Assembly (NCBI GenBank): GCA_029319145.1
Contig: CP119753.1
Span: 1,736,001 to 1,800,000, forward strand
Direction of reading: 5' to 3'
Length of the DNA stretch: 64,000 nt
DNA from: Microbacter sp. GSS18
GTDB taxonomy: Bacteria; Actinomycetota; Actinomycetes; Actinomycetales; Microbacteriaceae
The notes under the pieces are model-generated. The model did not search any database. It was not told where the DNA came from and saw nothing but the letters and a program-made list of their open reading frames with translations. The position numbers and the translations under genes were made by a program. Shown piece after piece: positions 21,748 to 31,044 of this stretch; position 1 is the first letter of the stretch; each line of letters begins with the position of its first letter.

Positions 21748-22533
21748 TCAGACGCTCCCGATCATTCCGCCGTCGACCCGGAGGACCGAGCCGGTGATGA
21801 ACGAGGCGCGCTCGCTGGCCAAGAACGCCGCGGCGGCTCCGAATTCGTCGGGCCGGCCGTATCGCCCCACGGGGATCGTCGCGGCGCTCTCCCGCTCGAC
21901 CTCGCCGATCGGCATCGCCTCGCGGGCTGCCCGCGCCTCGTCGATCGCGCGGGTGCGCGCGGTGGCGATCCGGCCGGGCACCAGGACATTGCACGTGACG
22001 CCAGACGCGGCCACCTCCTTCGCGAGCGTCTTCGACCAGCCCACCAGGGCGGAGCGCAGCGAGTTGGACACGGCGAGGTTCGGGATCGGTGCGATCACGC
22101 CGGAACTGGTGCACGTGATCACACGCCCCCATCCGCGGCTCTGCATTCCCGGGACCACACGGTCGGCTGTCGCGAACACCGACAGGATCATCGAGTCGAA
22201 CCACGCGCGCCATTGGTCGGAGCTCACGCCCAGGGCGCCGCCCGGTCGCGGTCCGCCGGTGTTGTTGACGATGATGTCGACGGGACCGAGCTCGTCCTCG
22301 ATGCGGCTCACGCGGGAATCGGCCGCGGCGACGTCAGCCAGGTCCCATGCGACGGGGATCGCGGTCCCACCGTCACGACCGATCCGCGCCGTCGTCGCCT
22401 CGAGGTTCTCGAGCGTACGGCCGACGGCCGCGACACGAACGCCCTCGGCCGCAAGCGCCTCGGCGATCGCGCCGCCCAAGCCCCCGCCGGCTCCCATCAC
22501 CAATGCGACCCTGCCGTCAATGCCCAGATCCAC
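21748..22533 (-). CDS. Short-chain dehydrogenase with a degenerate active site
   Basis: A 261-residue SDR with a good cofactor fold (GAGGGLGGAIA at about 15-25, NNTGG at about 90) and the C-terminal TGSVLRVDGG. The catalytic region is unusual. The serine strand is CTSSGVIAPIP, but the YxxxK pair is replaced by LAVSN, so tyrosine and lysine are both missing. Some FabG-like actinobacterial SDRs share this 'N(L/V)xxSNxLR' form and may act without the classical mechanism or as non-redox enzymes. It lies between DUF3500 and the DapA-family gene in one operon. Reaction unknown. Confidence 0.75.
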   Translation of the reverse strand: MDLGIDGRVALVMGAGGGLGGAIAEALAAEGVRVAAVGRTLENLEATTARIGRDGGTAIPVAWDLADVAAADSRVSRIEDELGPVDIIVNNTGGPRPGGALGVSSDQWRAWFDSMILSVFATADRVVPGMQSRGWGRVITCTSSGVIAPIPNLAVSNSLRSALVGWSKTLAKEVAASGVTCNVLVPGRIATARTRAIDEARAAREAMPIGEVERESAATIPVGRYGRPDEFGAAAAFLASERASFITGSVLRVDGGMIGSV

Positions 22534-22563
22534 GTCTCCGCCCTTCTCGCGCGACCGCGCTCG

Positions 22564-23772
22564 TCATGCTCTTCCGCCGGCCTCGTCCGCCGGCCAGCGG
22601 ATGACCTCGTCGTCCCGATGGAAGACGTCGAGGTGCTCGTAGAGGACGTCGAGTCCGAAGTCCGCGACAGGGTCGCGCCAGGCCGCATGGCAGTGGTTCC
22701 CCAGCCGCTGGGTGTTGTCGTACTCGATGAGTATCCGCGGACCCTGGATGCGGTAGTAGTGCGGCCGCCCGCGGTCAGCGCTTCCCGCCCAGGCGAAGTG
22801 CACGGGATCGAGGTTCGCGGCGACGGAGTAGAACGCCGACTCCTCTGCCGCGATCTCGTCGGGTGCCCGACCCGTGTACGCGGTGATCGTCCGCAGCAGG
22901 AGGGCACGCTGGTCGGGGCTCAGCGCGGACCCCGCGATCCCTTTGGGCTCGCGGGTCAGGCTCAGCACGGCGTAGGCCGCATCGTCGAAGCCCGATCTCT
23001 GCTCCTCGCGATCATGGATCGTGGAGATGTAGTCGGCGAGGCGCGGCTCACGGAACCTGCCCCGCCAGACGTCATCCATCCGCGGCATCCGAGCGTCGTC
23101 GCCGATCAGCGTCCTGTTGCCTCCCACGATGTCCGCGGGAGCGCGGTCGAGCAACGTCGCCAGATCGCGCTGAACCGGGCCGAGCGCGTGGAGGAGCGCG
23201 CGGGCGTGGTCTTCTCCCGCCCCGAGCGGCCGCACGTGACCGCCGCCGACGAACCCGGCCTCAGCCGGGTCGCTGCCGAAGAAGCTCGGCGTCGCCGAGA
23301 CGAGGCGACCGTCGACCACGAGGTTGTTCATGGAGATGTGGTGCCCTCCGAAGCGCCAGGCCCATGTTCCGCTGCCCGGCGTGCCGAACACGCGCAGGTA
23401 ATAGCGCTGCGGGTCGCGTCCCCGTTCCATGCCCCAGTCGATCCGCCACGACTCGAGACGATCGAGGATGTTCTCGGTGCCCATGATCACGCAGGCGGTG
23501 ACATAGCCCTCCATGGAGAGACCCGACGACACGAGCTGCATGGCGAGGGACTGCTGCTGCGGAGACTGTTCATGCAGCGTCAGTCCCCCGTGATCGGTGG
23601 GCGTGAAGAACCATGTGAGGCGATCGTCCTCCGAGGGTGACGCTGCACCGGGGCCATCGGCGACGGCGAGAGCACGTTGCCCGGCGCTGAGCGACGCCAG
23701 CCATTCGGCCGCCGCGGACGCCATGCGCTGCGCCACTGCTTCGCGGCCTCGGGTTGCGACTGTCTCACTCAC
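22564..23772 (-). CDS. DUF3500 family protein
   Basis: A 402-residue protein matching the DUF3500 pattern: an early WFFTPTDHGGLTL block, the central GSGTWAWRFGGHHISMN motif (about 134-150), an AEESAFYSV segment, and the C-terminal IEYDNTQRLGNHCHAAWRD. Conserved His/Asp/Glu residues in these blocks would suit a metal site, but no activity is established for the family. No signal peptide is evident. It is the first gene of a LysR-box-controlled operon with an SDR and a DapA-family lyase, so it probably acts on a small organic substrate of that pathway. Confidence 0.8.
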   Translation of the reverse strand: MSETVATRGREAVAQRMASAAAEWLASLSAGQRALAVADGPGAASPSEDDRLTWFFTPTDHGGLTLHEQSPQQQSLAMQLVSSGLSMEGYVTACVIMGTENILDRLESWRIDWGMERGRDPQRYYLRVFGTPGSGTWAWRFGGHHISMNNLVVDGRLVSATPSFFGSDPAEAGFVGGGHVRPLGAGEDHARALLHALGPVQRDLATLLDRAPADIVGGNRTLIGDDARMPRMDDVWRGRFREPRLADYISTIHDREEQRSGFDDAAYAVLSLTREPKGIAGSALSPDQRALLLRTITAYTGRAPDEIAAEESAFYSVAANLDPVHFAWAGSADRGRPHYYRIQGPRILIEYDNTQRLGNHCHAAWRDPVADFGLDVLYEHLDVFHRDDEVIRWPADEAGGRA

Positions 23773-23935
23773 GTCCGGAACATCCCTCCTGCTCCTGTGT
23801 CACCGCGTCCGTGCTCGGGCGCGGATCGACAGGAGCCGGTGACGCCTTGTCGAGTCCTGCGTCAGCGGTGACCAGGGCTTGCTTCGCACTCATACAACCG
23901 CACCGGGCGCAGCCCGCGCCAAGACGAATCGACTG

Positions 23936-23966
23936 TCGGGCCCATATGCAACGCCTATGGGCCCGA
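23936..23966. promoter_or_regulatory. LysR box upstream of the DUF3500 operon
   Basis: TCGGGCCCATA and TATGGGCCCGA form perfect 11-bp arms around a 9-base spacer. The inner CCCATA-N9-TATGGG is identical in arms and spacing to the box at 19786. It lies about 165 bases before the DUF3500 start and about 30 bases after the stop of the upstream SDR gene. It also has hairpin potential, so a terminator role for the SDR operon cannot be excluded. Confidence 0.65.
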
Positions 23967-23997
23967 CAGCGCGGCCGGATGCCGAGGGCGCGGCCGG

Positions 23998-24807
23998 TCA
24001 GCTCACAGAGGTGAGCAGCTCCTTCATCTGGCCGGCGAGGATCAGCGTGGCGCGGCGCGGCGACAGTCGGGAGAGCCGGTCGAGCATGGTGACGTCCTTG
24101 CCGATCGTCACGCGGTAGCTGCCCTTCTCGATCGCGGCGACGATCTGGCGCGCCGCCTCCTCGGGACGTGTCGGCTCGGGTGCCTTGCGTCCCGCACTGC
24201 CCATCGTCGGCATCGTGACGCCGGAGTTGGCGGTGATGTCCGTCGCGATCGCGCCCGGGAACACCACGGTGGCGGTGACGTTCGTGCCCTGCAATTCGGC
24301 GAACAGCGCTTCGGTGAACAGCTTCACCGCGGCTTTCGACGCACCGTAGGCGGCCTGCCCGGGCACCGGAGTCAGCGCACCCATGCTGGAGATGTTGACG
24401 ATCGCGCCCTCGGGCCGTTGCCGGATCACGGGGAGGAACGTCTTGGTGGTGTTGACGACGCCCCAGAAGTTGACGTTCATCACCCGCTCGATCACATCGA
24501 ACCCGAGCTCATCGATCGTCACGAACGGCTGGATGATGCCGGCGACGTTGACCAGTCCGTCGATGGCCGGGTGGAGCGCCGCGATGGCGTCGGGAAGCGC
24601 TGCCACTGCTGCTCGATCGGTGATGTTCACCGGGTGCAGCGAAAGCCGCTCCCCCACATCAGCCCGCCGCGCGGTCTCCTCCAGGCCCGCCTCATTGAGG
24701 TCGAGCGCCGCGACCCGCGCGCCGCGCGCGAGGAGCTCCAGCGTGAGTGCGCGGCCGATTCCGTTGCCTCCGCCGGTGACGACGAAGGTCTTGTCTGCGA
24801 TCCGCAT
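23998..24807 (-). CDS. Short-chain dehydrogenase/reductase, classical type
   Basis: A 269-residue SDR with TGGGNGIGRAL (cofactor glycines, about 11-21), NVAG (about 87), the catalytic serine in VNISSMG and YGASK (about 153-157). The C-terminus lacks the usual TG..i.vDGG end and instead carries a RPEEAARQIVAAIEKGSYRVTIG segment, as in the DltE/YqjQ-like branch. It probably oxidises or reduces an alcohol/ketone with NAD(P). Third and last gene of an SDR triplet; its start is eight bases after the preceding gene's stop. Substrate unknown. Confidence 0.85.
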   Translation of the reverse strand: MRIADKTFVVTGGGNGIGRALTLELLARGARVAALDLNEAGLEETARRADVGERLSLHPVNITDRAAVAALPDAIAALHPAIDGLVNVAGIIQPFVTIDELGFDVIERVMNVNFWGVVNTTKTFLPVIRQRPEGAIVNISSMGALTPVPGQAAYGASKAAVKLFTEALFAELQGTNVTATVVFPGAIATDITANSGVTMPTMGSAGRKAPEPTRPEEAARQIVAAIEKGSYRVTIGKDVTMLDRLSRLSPRRATLILAGQMKELLTSVS

Positions 24808-24815
24808 GAGTTCTC

Positions 24816-25595
24816 CTAGGCGTTGATCAGGGCGCCGCCGTCGGCGTGGATGTTCTGGCCCGTGATCCAGTGGCTGTCGTCCGAGGCGAGGAAGACGACG
24901 ACGGGGGCGACATCGTCATAGGGGTTGCCGGCGCGCCGGAATGGGTTCGCCACGAACGCCTTCTGCACGTGTGCGCGCGCTTCGGGGCTGAGCGAGGTGA
25001 GGCCGCCCGACGCGTTCTCGGTCAGGCCGTTGGGGCAGAGCGTGTTGACGCGGATGTTGTACTGGCCCCACTCACGGGCGACCACCCGCGAGAGTCCACG
25101 CACGGCTTCCTTCGACGCGGCATAGGGGGCATAGAATTCGTCGCCGGCGATGGCCGCCTCGGAGGCGAAGTTGATGATCGAGGCGCCCGCGCCCTCCTTG
25201 TCCCGCAGGTGCGGGAAGCACAGCTTCATCAGGTGCCAGTACGCGTAGACGGAGCTGCGCATCTCGAGGTCGAGGTCGTCGATCGTCTTCTCGAGGAACG
25301 GCGCTGGGATGGTGATCGTGTGGGCGTTGTTCACCAGGACGTCGATCGTTCCGAACCGGTCGACCGTCGCATCGATGAAGGCGACCAGGCTGTCGTACTC
25401 CATGATGTCCACGGTCATCGCGAGCACCTCCGCGCCCTGCTCTTCGCACAGTCGCGTGGTCTCTGCGAGCTTCTCCGCGTTGCGCGCGCAGATGGCCAGC
25501 GAGGCACCCTCTGCGGCCATGCGGATCGCCTGCTGCTTGCCGAGGCCGCTGGAGCAGCCGGTGATGAGGACGACCTTGCCGTCGAGCTTTCCCAT
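24816..25595 (-). CDS. Short-chain dehydrogenase/reductase, FabG-like
   Basis: A 259-residue classical SDR: TGCSSGLGKQQAI cofactor loop (about 12-24), NNAH (about 90), the catalytic serine region INFASEA, YAASK (YxxxK) and the C-terminal WITGQNIHADGGALIN. Start at MGKLDGK; upstream in-frame codons overlap the previous gene and look non-coding. Middle gene of the SDR triplet, with a 40-base gap before it and eight bases after it. Redox enzyme on an unknown alcohol/ketone. Confidence 0.87.
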   Translation of the reverse strand: MGKLDGKVVLITGCSSGLGKQQAIRMAAEGASLAICARNAEKLAETTRLCEEQGAEVLAMTVDIMEYDSLVAFIDATVDRFGTIDVLVNNAHTITIPAPFLEKTIDDLDLEMRSSVYAYWHLMKLCFPHLRDKEGAGASIINFASEAAIAGDEFYAPYAASKEAVRGLSRVVAREWGQYNIRVNTLCPNGLTENASGGLTSLSPEARAHVQKAFVANPFRRAGNPYDDVAPVVVFLASDDSHWITGQNIHADGGALINA

Positions 25596-25635
25596 GTTCT
25601 TTTCCTGTCTGTGTTGTCTTGTCGGTGCGCGGCGA

Positions 25636-26610
25636 TCAGCGGACCGGAAGGATGCCCTCGTCGTTGGAGAGGCCGGCCATGAGTTCGCCCGGCACGCGCT
25701 CCCGCAGGACGTCGATGGCCCAGGCGTCGGCATCGGTCGTGATCTGGCGCACGACCTCGGGCTGCGACCACAGGCCGATCTCACCGTCCGCGGCGAGCTT
25801 GAACAGGTTGCCCGAGATCGCCGCGGCGTCCTCCGAGGCGAGATAGGCCAGGAACGGGACCATGCCCTCCGCCGTGCGCTTCATCGCTTCCGGAGCACCC
25901 GCCTCGATCATCTCCGCGGGAACACCCTGCATCCGGTACGTCGCGGCGGCGTTGTACCAGGCACGCGTCTTCGCGAGCGGCGTGTATGCGTTCACGGTGA
26001 TGCCGGTGCCGCGGAGGTCGCCGGCGGCGGCCTTCGTCAGGGCCACAATGCCGGCGTTCGCGGCACCGTAGGCCGCGTAGCCCTGGAGCCCGAGGAACGC
26101 GTCGGATGACGAGTTCAGGATGCGTCCGTAGCCCTGCGCCTTCATGTGCGGGAGGGCGTGGTGAATCAGGTTGAACGCGCCCTTCAGCTTCGACACGACG
26201 CTGATGTCCCAGAGGTCCTCGTCCATGTCGGCGATGTTCCCGACCCAGTTCGACGAGGCGTTGTTGACGATGATGTCGATGCGGCCGAAGCTGTCGATCG
26301 CGGTCTGGACCATCCGGCCGGCGGTCGCGAAGTCGCCGACATCGCCGAAGAACGGCACGGCCCCTCCGCCTGCGGCCACGATCCGGTCCGCCGTCGTCTT
26401 CGCGTCGCCCTTCACGCTCTCGAGCGCGGCGCGCTCTTCATCGGTGAACGGAATCTCGGTCTTCTCGAACGCGTCGAGGGAGGAGCCGGGCTTGCGGTTG
26501 TTCGTGATGACCTTCGCGCCGTGCTCGGCGAGGCACAGGGCGACGTCGCGCCCGATCCCCTGACCCGATCCGGTGACGATCGCAACCTTGCCCTGCAGCA
26601 GTTCAGACAT
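25636..26610 (-). CDS. Short-chain dehydrogenase with Asn in place of the catalytic Lys
   Basis: A 324-residue SDR, longer than its neighbours by a C-terminal extension of about 45 residues and an insert after the first fold unit (FEKTEIPFTDEERAALESV). Cofactor motif TGSGQGIGRDVA, NNAS, and serine region ILNSSSDAFLG. The YxxxK pair reads YGAAN, so asparagine replaces the catalytic lysine. This insert and length recall the SDR domains found with 2-enoyl-CoA hydratases. First gene of the SDR triplet; ATG with GGAG nearby. Activity is uncertain because of the Lys substitution. Confidence 0.78.
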   Translation of the reverse strand: MSELLQGKVAIVTGSGQGIGRDVALCLAEHGAKVITNNRKPGSSLDAFEKTEIPFTDEERAALESVKGDAKTTADRIVAAGGGAVPFFGDVGDFATAGRMVQTAIDSFGRIDIIVNNASSNWVGNIADMDEDLWDISVVSKLKGAFNLIHHALPHMKAQGYGRILNSSSDAFLGLQGYAAYGAANAGIVALTKAAAGDLRGTGITVNAYTPLAKTRAWYNAAATYRMQGVPAEMIEAGAPEAMKRTAEGMVPFLAYLASEDAAAISGNLFKLAADGEIGLWSQPEVVRQITTDADAWAIDVLRERVPGELMAGLSNDEGILPVR

Positions 26611-26823
26611 GCCGTTCAACTCCTCTTCCGTCGGCAGCACGGTGCGCACCGCCGTTCCTCAAGACTTCCGCGGCGACGCTTGCTTGTCGTCGTCCGATGA
26701 GATCGACCGATGTACTCCATGTGAAGTAGGGCCGCGAAGTCTGCCTGATCTGTCCGCATCGCCGGTTGATCGACGTGCCCGCGCGGCCCCATCCGAGTGG
26801 CCCGGACCGCAACAATGGGAGTC

Positions 26824-27996
26824 ATGTCGATCCCGGAGCCCGAGCGCGTCGAGCTTCCCCCGTGGTACCTGAGCAGCCGAATGCTGGACCGAGTGTCCGT
26901 CGCCGGGGGAGCAATCGCATGCGTTGCGCAGGTCGTCGTCCTGATCTGGACCGGCGCCGGACCGGCAGGGTATGGCGCACTGGCATTGCTGATCGCTGGA
27001 TTCGCGCTGAGCCGCTGGTTCGGAGTGTGGGGACTCATCCCGGCCGTTCTGGGCGCAGTTCTGGGGATCACGTTGTCCGACGGCTACACAGCTGGGTGGA
27101 TCGTCGTTCTGTCGATCATCTTCTCCGCCGGGCTGCGCGGGCCGGCCGTGTTCATCGGCGGCACCCTGGCCGGGCTGGCGCTCTATTTCGCCACCGTGGG
27201 CGTCGAAGCATCCGGGTTCGACGATCCTCTGGCGTACGTGGCGCTGAGCACCACAGTCGCCGCCGCGGCGACCGGGTACGCGATCCGGGCGCACGAGATC
27301 TATCTGCTGACGCTCCATCAGCGCGCCCAGGATGTGATCTCTTCGAGAGATCTGGAGGTGACTCGTCGAGTGGCCGAGGAGCGTCTGCGCATCGCGCAGG
27401 ACCTGCACGACGTGGTCGGTCACGAGATCGCCGTCATCGGCACGAACCTCGGAGTCATCGACGTGCAGCTCCCGCCAGGCGCATCAACCGAGCGCGCAGC
27501 GCTGGCGAATGCGCAGAGCGGGGTACGGCGGGTTCTGCAGGAGACGCAGCGCATTCTCGGTGTTCTTCGTCGCGGCGACAAGACGAGCGGCGGCACGCTC
27601 ATGCTGCCGACGATCGAACGAATTCCAGAGCTCGTCAAGAATCTCGAAGCATCCGGCGGCGAGGTCCGGCTCACCATGCCCGATCAAGAGATGTCGATCG
27701 ATCCGTCCGTGAGCGTCGCCGCGTTCCGAATCACGCAAGAGGCTCTGACCAATGCGCATCGGCACGGATCAGGTCCCGTGGACGTGGGCATCCACGTTTC
27801 CGGCAAGAAGCTGATCATCGACGTGGAGAACAGAGTCGCCGCCGATTCCCGCCGCGCGGTCGGTGGTCGTGGCTACGGTCTGATCGGCATGCGTGAACGG
27901 GTGGAGGCCGCGGGCGGGCTCCTCGACATCCACTCCGACGAAGAGATCTTTCGCGTCACGGCGACGCTGAGGACCGATGGGGGGTCCGTCCGATGA
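26824..27996 (+). CDS. Sensor histidine kinase, NarL/DesK type
   Basis: About 390 residues. The membrane part has five to six hydrophobic segments (about 25-155) with almost no extracellular domain, so it senses through the membrane. A HisKA_3 dimerisation domain follows, with the phospho-acceptor His195 in AQDLHDVVGHEIAV, and a HATPase_c domain has EALTNAHRHG and GRGYGLIGMRERV. The start is uncertain: ATGs at 26815 and 26824 are both possible and the GGGAG lies between them. Its stop overlaps the response-regulator start (ATGA), so the two form one operon and a cognate pair. Targets unknown. Confidence 0.87.
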   Translation: MSIPEPERVELPPWYLSSRMLDRVSVAGGAIACVAQVVVLIWTGAGPAGYGALALLIAGFALSRWFGVWGLIPAVLGAVLGITLSDGYTAGWIVVLSIIFSAGLRGPAVFIGGTLAGLALYFATVGVEASGFDDPLAYVALSTTVAAAATGYAIRAHEIYLLTLHQRAQDVISSRDLEVTRRVAEERLRIAQDLHDVVGHEIAVIGTNLGVIDVQLPPGASTERAALANAQSGVRRVLQETQRILGVLRRGDKTSGGTLMLPTIERIPELVKNLEASGGEVRLTMPDQEMSIDPSVSVAAFRITQEALTNAHRHGSGPVDVGIHVSGKKLIIDVENRVAADSRRAVGGRGYGLIGMRERVEAAGGLLDIHSDEEIFRVTATLRTDGGSVR

Positions 27997-28667
27997 TCCG
28001 GATCCTCATCGTCGACGACCAGGAGATGATCCGGGTCGGCCTGCGAACGATCTTGGAGTCCCAGTCCGACATGGAGGTCGTTGCGGATGTCTCCGACGGC
28101 CTCCGGGCACTGGACCTGCTGTCGACCGAGCAGGTGGACGTCGTCCTCTTGGACCTGCGCATGCCCGGGATAGACGGAGTGCAGACCACCAGCCGAATCC
28201 GGGAGTCGGCGGTCGGTGAGAGCGTCCGGATCGTCATCCTCACAACTTTCGACCAGGACGAGAACGTGCTGGCAGCCCTGCGCGCCGGCGCCAACGGCTT
28301 CCTCAGCAAAGGGGTGACTCCGGCCGAGTTGCTCGGCGCCGTCCGAGACGTCGTCGCAGGCGGCGGGGCGCTCTCTCCCGCAGCCGCACGAGCCCTCATC
28401 GAGCACGTCAACGATCAGCACTCCCCAGGCGTCGTCGTCGAACTCGCTGCACGGTTCGACGCGCTGACGGCCCGGGAACGCGATGTCGTCGCCGCGATCG
28501 CGCGCGGACGGAGCAACGACGAGATCGCGGCGGAGATGTTCGTCTCTCCCTACACGGTCAAGACACATGCCAGCCGGGCGATGCTGAAGGTCGGCGCACG
28601 GGACCGCGCGCAGCTGGTGTCCTTCGCCTTCCTCTCGGGCCTGCCGGCCTTCCGGCCGGAGACGTAG
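27993..28667 (+). CDS. Response regulator, NarL/LuxR type
   Basis: A 224-residue regulator. The receiver domain has the acidic pair DDQE (9-12), the phospho-acceptor Asp54 in VVLLDLRMPG, a Thr in LTTFD and Lys in FLSKG. A LuxR-type helix-turn-helix covers about 155-210 (LTARERDVVAAIARGRSNDEIAAEMFVSPYTVKTH). Coupled by a four-base overlap to the histidine kinase. Phosphorylation by that kinase would allow DNA binding. It converges on a GH78 gene 36 bases away, but convergent arrangement says nothing about control. Confidence 0.9.
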   Translation: MIRILIVDDQEMIRVGLRTILESQSDMEVVADVSDGLRALDLLSTEQVDVVLLDLRMPGIDGVQTTSRIRESAVGESVRIVILTTFDQDENVLAALRAGANGFLSKGVTPAELLGAVRDVVAGGGALSPAAARALIEHVNDQHSPGVVVELAARFDALTARERDVVAAIARGRSNDEIAAEMFVSPYTVKTHASRAMLKVGARDRAQLVSFAFLSGLPAFRPET

Positions 28668-28703
28668 CACGCGGCGAGGGGCACCCGCCGCCGGCGACCC
28701 TCA

Positions 28704-31013
28704 TCAGCCGTCGACGGCGACGACGAACTCGCTCCGGCCCGGACCCACCGCCGACTCGGGCATGCCGGGAAGCGAGACCACACCCGTGCTGCCGTCGGGG
28801 ATGACCACGGCGACCGTCAACCGAGCGTCGTCGACGGCCCAGTCGACCGACGCTCGGCCTCGAGGGGTGTCGAGGTCGGCTCGCGCCCAGGTCAGGCCGC
28901 CACCCGGGCGCGGCGCGATGCGGATCACGCGGTACCCCGGCTCGGCGGGTGCGATGCCGGCGACGACGCGATGCATCCAGTCGCCGACCGCGCCGAACGC
29001 GTAGTGGTTGAAGCTCGTCATCTCTCCCGGGTTGATCGATCCGTCCGGCAGCATCGAGTCCCACCGCTCCCACACGGTGGTGGCGCCCATGGTCACCGGA
29101 TACAGCCACGACGGGCAGTCGGTCTGCATCAGCAGCCGGTAGGCGGTGTCGATGTGCCCGGTCTCCGAGAGCGCGGGGAGGATGAACGGAGTGCCGGCGA
29201 ATCCGGTGGACACCAGATGGCCCGCCTCGCGAACGAGGTGGGCGAGACGGTCGCCCGCCGCCCGTCGGTCCTCCTCGTCGAGCAGGCCGAACACGATGGC
29301 GAGCGCGTACGCCGTCGGCGAGTCGCTCACCACCCGACCGTCGGCGACGAAAGCCGCGGTGAAGGCATCGCGCAGCGACTGCGCCGTTCGACCGAACTCG
29401 GCGGCGTCCTCGGCCTCGCCGAGCGCCATGGCGGCGCCCTCGGCCATGCGCGCCGACCGGTACACGCACGCGGTGGCCACCACCACGGGATCGGTCTTGC
29501 CGTTCCCCGGCTCACCGGGAGGCGCGTCGGGATCGAGCCAATCTCCGAACTGCTCGCCCCGGAGAAGGCCGTCGGCAGAGACGGCGAGCGCGATCTCCCG
29601 AGCGTAGGCGGCCATCGAGGGGTACTCGTCCCGGAGCACCTCGATGTCGCCGTAGGCCTCCCACGCCGCCCACGGCACCCAGCACGCGGCGTCGTGCCAC
29701 AGAGCGACCACCGGGTGGTCGGCGCGCGCGAGACGCCACGACATCCCCTGCCTCTGCTCGAGCTTGAAGCTGTCCGGCACGATCAGCGGAATGGTGCCCC
29801 CCGCGTGCTCCTGTTCGACCGCGAGGTCGCGGAGCCAGTCGTGGAGGAAGGCCTGGACGTCGTAGAGGAAGACCGCCGTGCTGACGAACGCGGAGAGATC
29901 TCCCGTCCAGCCGAGGCGCTCATCGCGCTGCGGGCAGTCGGTCGGAACATCGACGAAGTTCCCGCGCATTCCCCACACGATGTTGGAATGCAGCTGGTTC
30001 AGCATCGGGTCGGAACAGGCGAAGCGACCGATCCGCGCCAGATCCGAGCCGATGACCACGGCCCGGATCGCCGCGGCCAGGTCGTCGTCCGAGCCGGGCC
30101 ACCCGTCCACCTCGACATAGCGGAAGCCGTGGAAGGTGAGCGTCGGCTCGAACACGTCGCGCCCACCGCTGAGCAGGTAGCGGTCTGTGACTTTCGCCGT
30201 GCGCAGCGGGCGCAACCCGATCTCCCCGTGCTCGAGCACCTCCGCGTGCCGCAGGGTCACCGTGTGCCCGGCCGGGCCCTCGACCTCGAGACGCGTCCAT
30301 CCGACGATGTTCTGACCGAAGTCGATCAGCGTGGCGCCGCTCGGAGAGCGCCACACACGCTGCGGGGCGAACTCCTCCTGCCGCCGGATCGGCGGACCGA
30401 TGTAGGGGGTGAGGCGTCCGCGGTCGAACTCGACGAGCGCCACGCCCGACCAGCCGTCCGGGGCGGGACCCGGACGCAGCCACCGGTCATCGCGCAGGCG
30501 CGCGTCGATCGTCTGACCGTCGTAGAGGTCGTCGGCGAGGACCTCGCTCGGACCGGACTCCCACGATTCGTCGGTCGCGATCGTCTGGGTGTGGCCGTCC
30601 TCGAACCGGATGCGCAGCTCGAGGAACGCAGCCCGCGACCGGCCGTACAGCGCGCGCTCCTCGGCGAACCCCAGACGGCCGGAGAACCACCCCGCGCCCA
30701 GCGTGATGCCGATGACCGACTCCGGCCGGATGAGGGCCGTCACGTCCCACCGCGCATACCGCAGCCGCCACTCGTAGCTGGACCACCCCGGGGTCAGCAC
30801 GTCGGCGGAGACGGGTCGGCCGTCGAGCGTGACCTCGCATACGCCTTCCGCCGTGGCCAGGATCTCGGCCGACTGCACGGCGCCGTGACCCTCGTCGCAG
30901 CGGAACGACCGGCGCAGACGAGGCGCCGTGTCCCGGTCGCGATCGGGCGCGATCATCCGCGCGGTCCACTCGGAGAGCCCGGCTGCGCGCGGGGAGTCCG
31001 TCGAAGTCACCAT
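28704..31013 (-). CDS. Alpha-L-rhamnosidase, glycoside hydrolase family 78
   Basis: A 769-residue GH78 enzyme with the same layout as the one at 12899 but without its C-terminal tail. Sandwich motif VTLDGRPVSADVLTPGWSSYEW, then LIDFGQNIVGWTRLEVEGPAG, then the catalytic barrel with DCPQRDERLGWTGD (general acid Glu365) and VWERWD (base Glu649), and a short C-terminal sandwich. No signal peptide; cytoplasmic. It is a single-gene unit divergent from a GH2/esterase operon. A TTTGGTATCCGATTGCCATG element sits 12 bases before its start and matches 17 of 20 positions of the palindrome upstream of the ABC importer. It removes terminal alpha-L-rhamnose from small glycosides; the aglycone preference is unknown. 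Confidence 0.92.
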   Translation of the reverse strand: MVTSTDSPRAAGLSEWTARMIAPDRDRDTAPRLRRSFRCDEGHGAVQSAEILATAEGVCEVTLDGRPVSADVLTPGWSSYEWRLRYARWDVTALIRPESVIGITLGAGWFSGRLGFAEERALYGRSRAAFLELRIRFEDGHTQTIATDESWESGPSEVLADDLYDGQTIDARLRDDRWLRPGPAPDGWSGVALVEFDRGRLTPYIGPPIRRQEEFAPQRVWRSPSGATLIDFGQNIVGWTRLEVEGPAGHTVTLRHAEVLEHGEIGLRPLRTAKVTDRYLLSGGRDVFEPTLTFHGFRYVEVDGWPGSDDDLAAAIRAVVIGSDLARIGRFACSDPMLNQLHSNIVWGMRGNFVDVPTDCPQRDERLGWTGDLSAFVSTAVFLYDVQAFLHDWLRDLAVEQEHAGGTIPLIVPDSFKLEQRQGMSWRLARADHPVVALWHDAACWVPWAAWEAYGDIEVLRDEYPSMAAYAREIALAVSADGLLRGEQFGDWLDPDAPPGEPGNGKTDPVVVATACVYRSARMAEGAAMALGEAEDAAEFGRTAQSLRDAFTAAFVADGRVVSDSPTAYALAIVFGLLDEEDRRAAGDRLAHLVREAGHLVSTGFAGTPFILPALSETGHIDTAYRLLMQTDCPSWLYPVTMGATTVWERWDSMLPDGSINPGEMTSFNHYAFGAVGDWMHRVVAGIAPAEPGYRVIRIAPRPGGGLTWARADLDTPRGRASVDWAVDDARLTVAVVIPDGSTGVVSLPGMPESAVGPGRSEFVVAVDG

Positions 31014-31024
31014 CGTGAGCCGCC

Positions 31025-31044
31025 TTTGGTATCCGATTGCCATG
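31025..31044. promoter_or_regulatory. Operator before the GH78 gene, TTTGGCA-N6-TGCCAAA type
   Basis: TTTGGTATCCGATTGCCATG matches the reverse complement of the palindrome at 38496 in 17 of 20 positions. It ends 12 bases upstream of the GH78 start, where a bound protein would block transcription or initiation. Confidence 0.6.
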
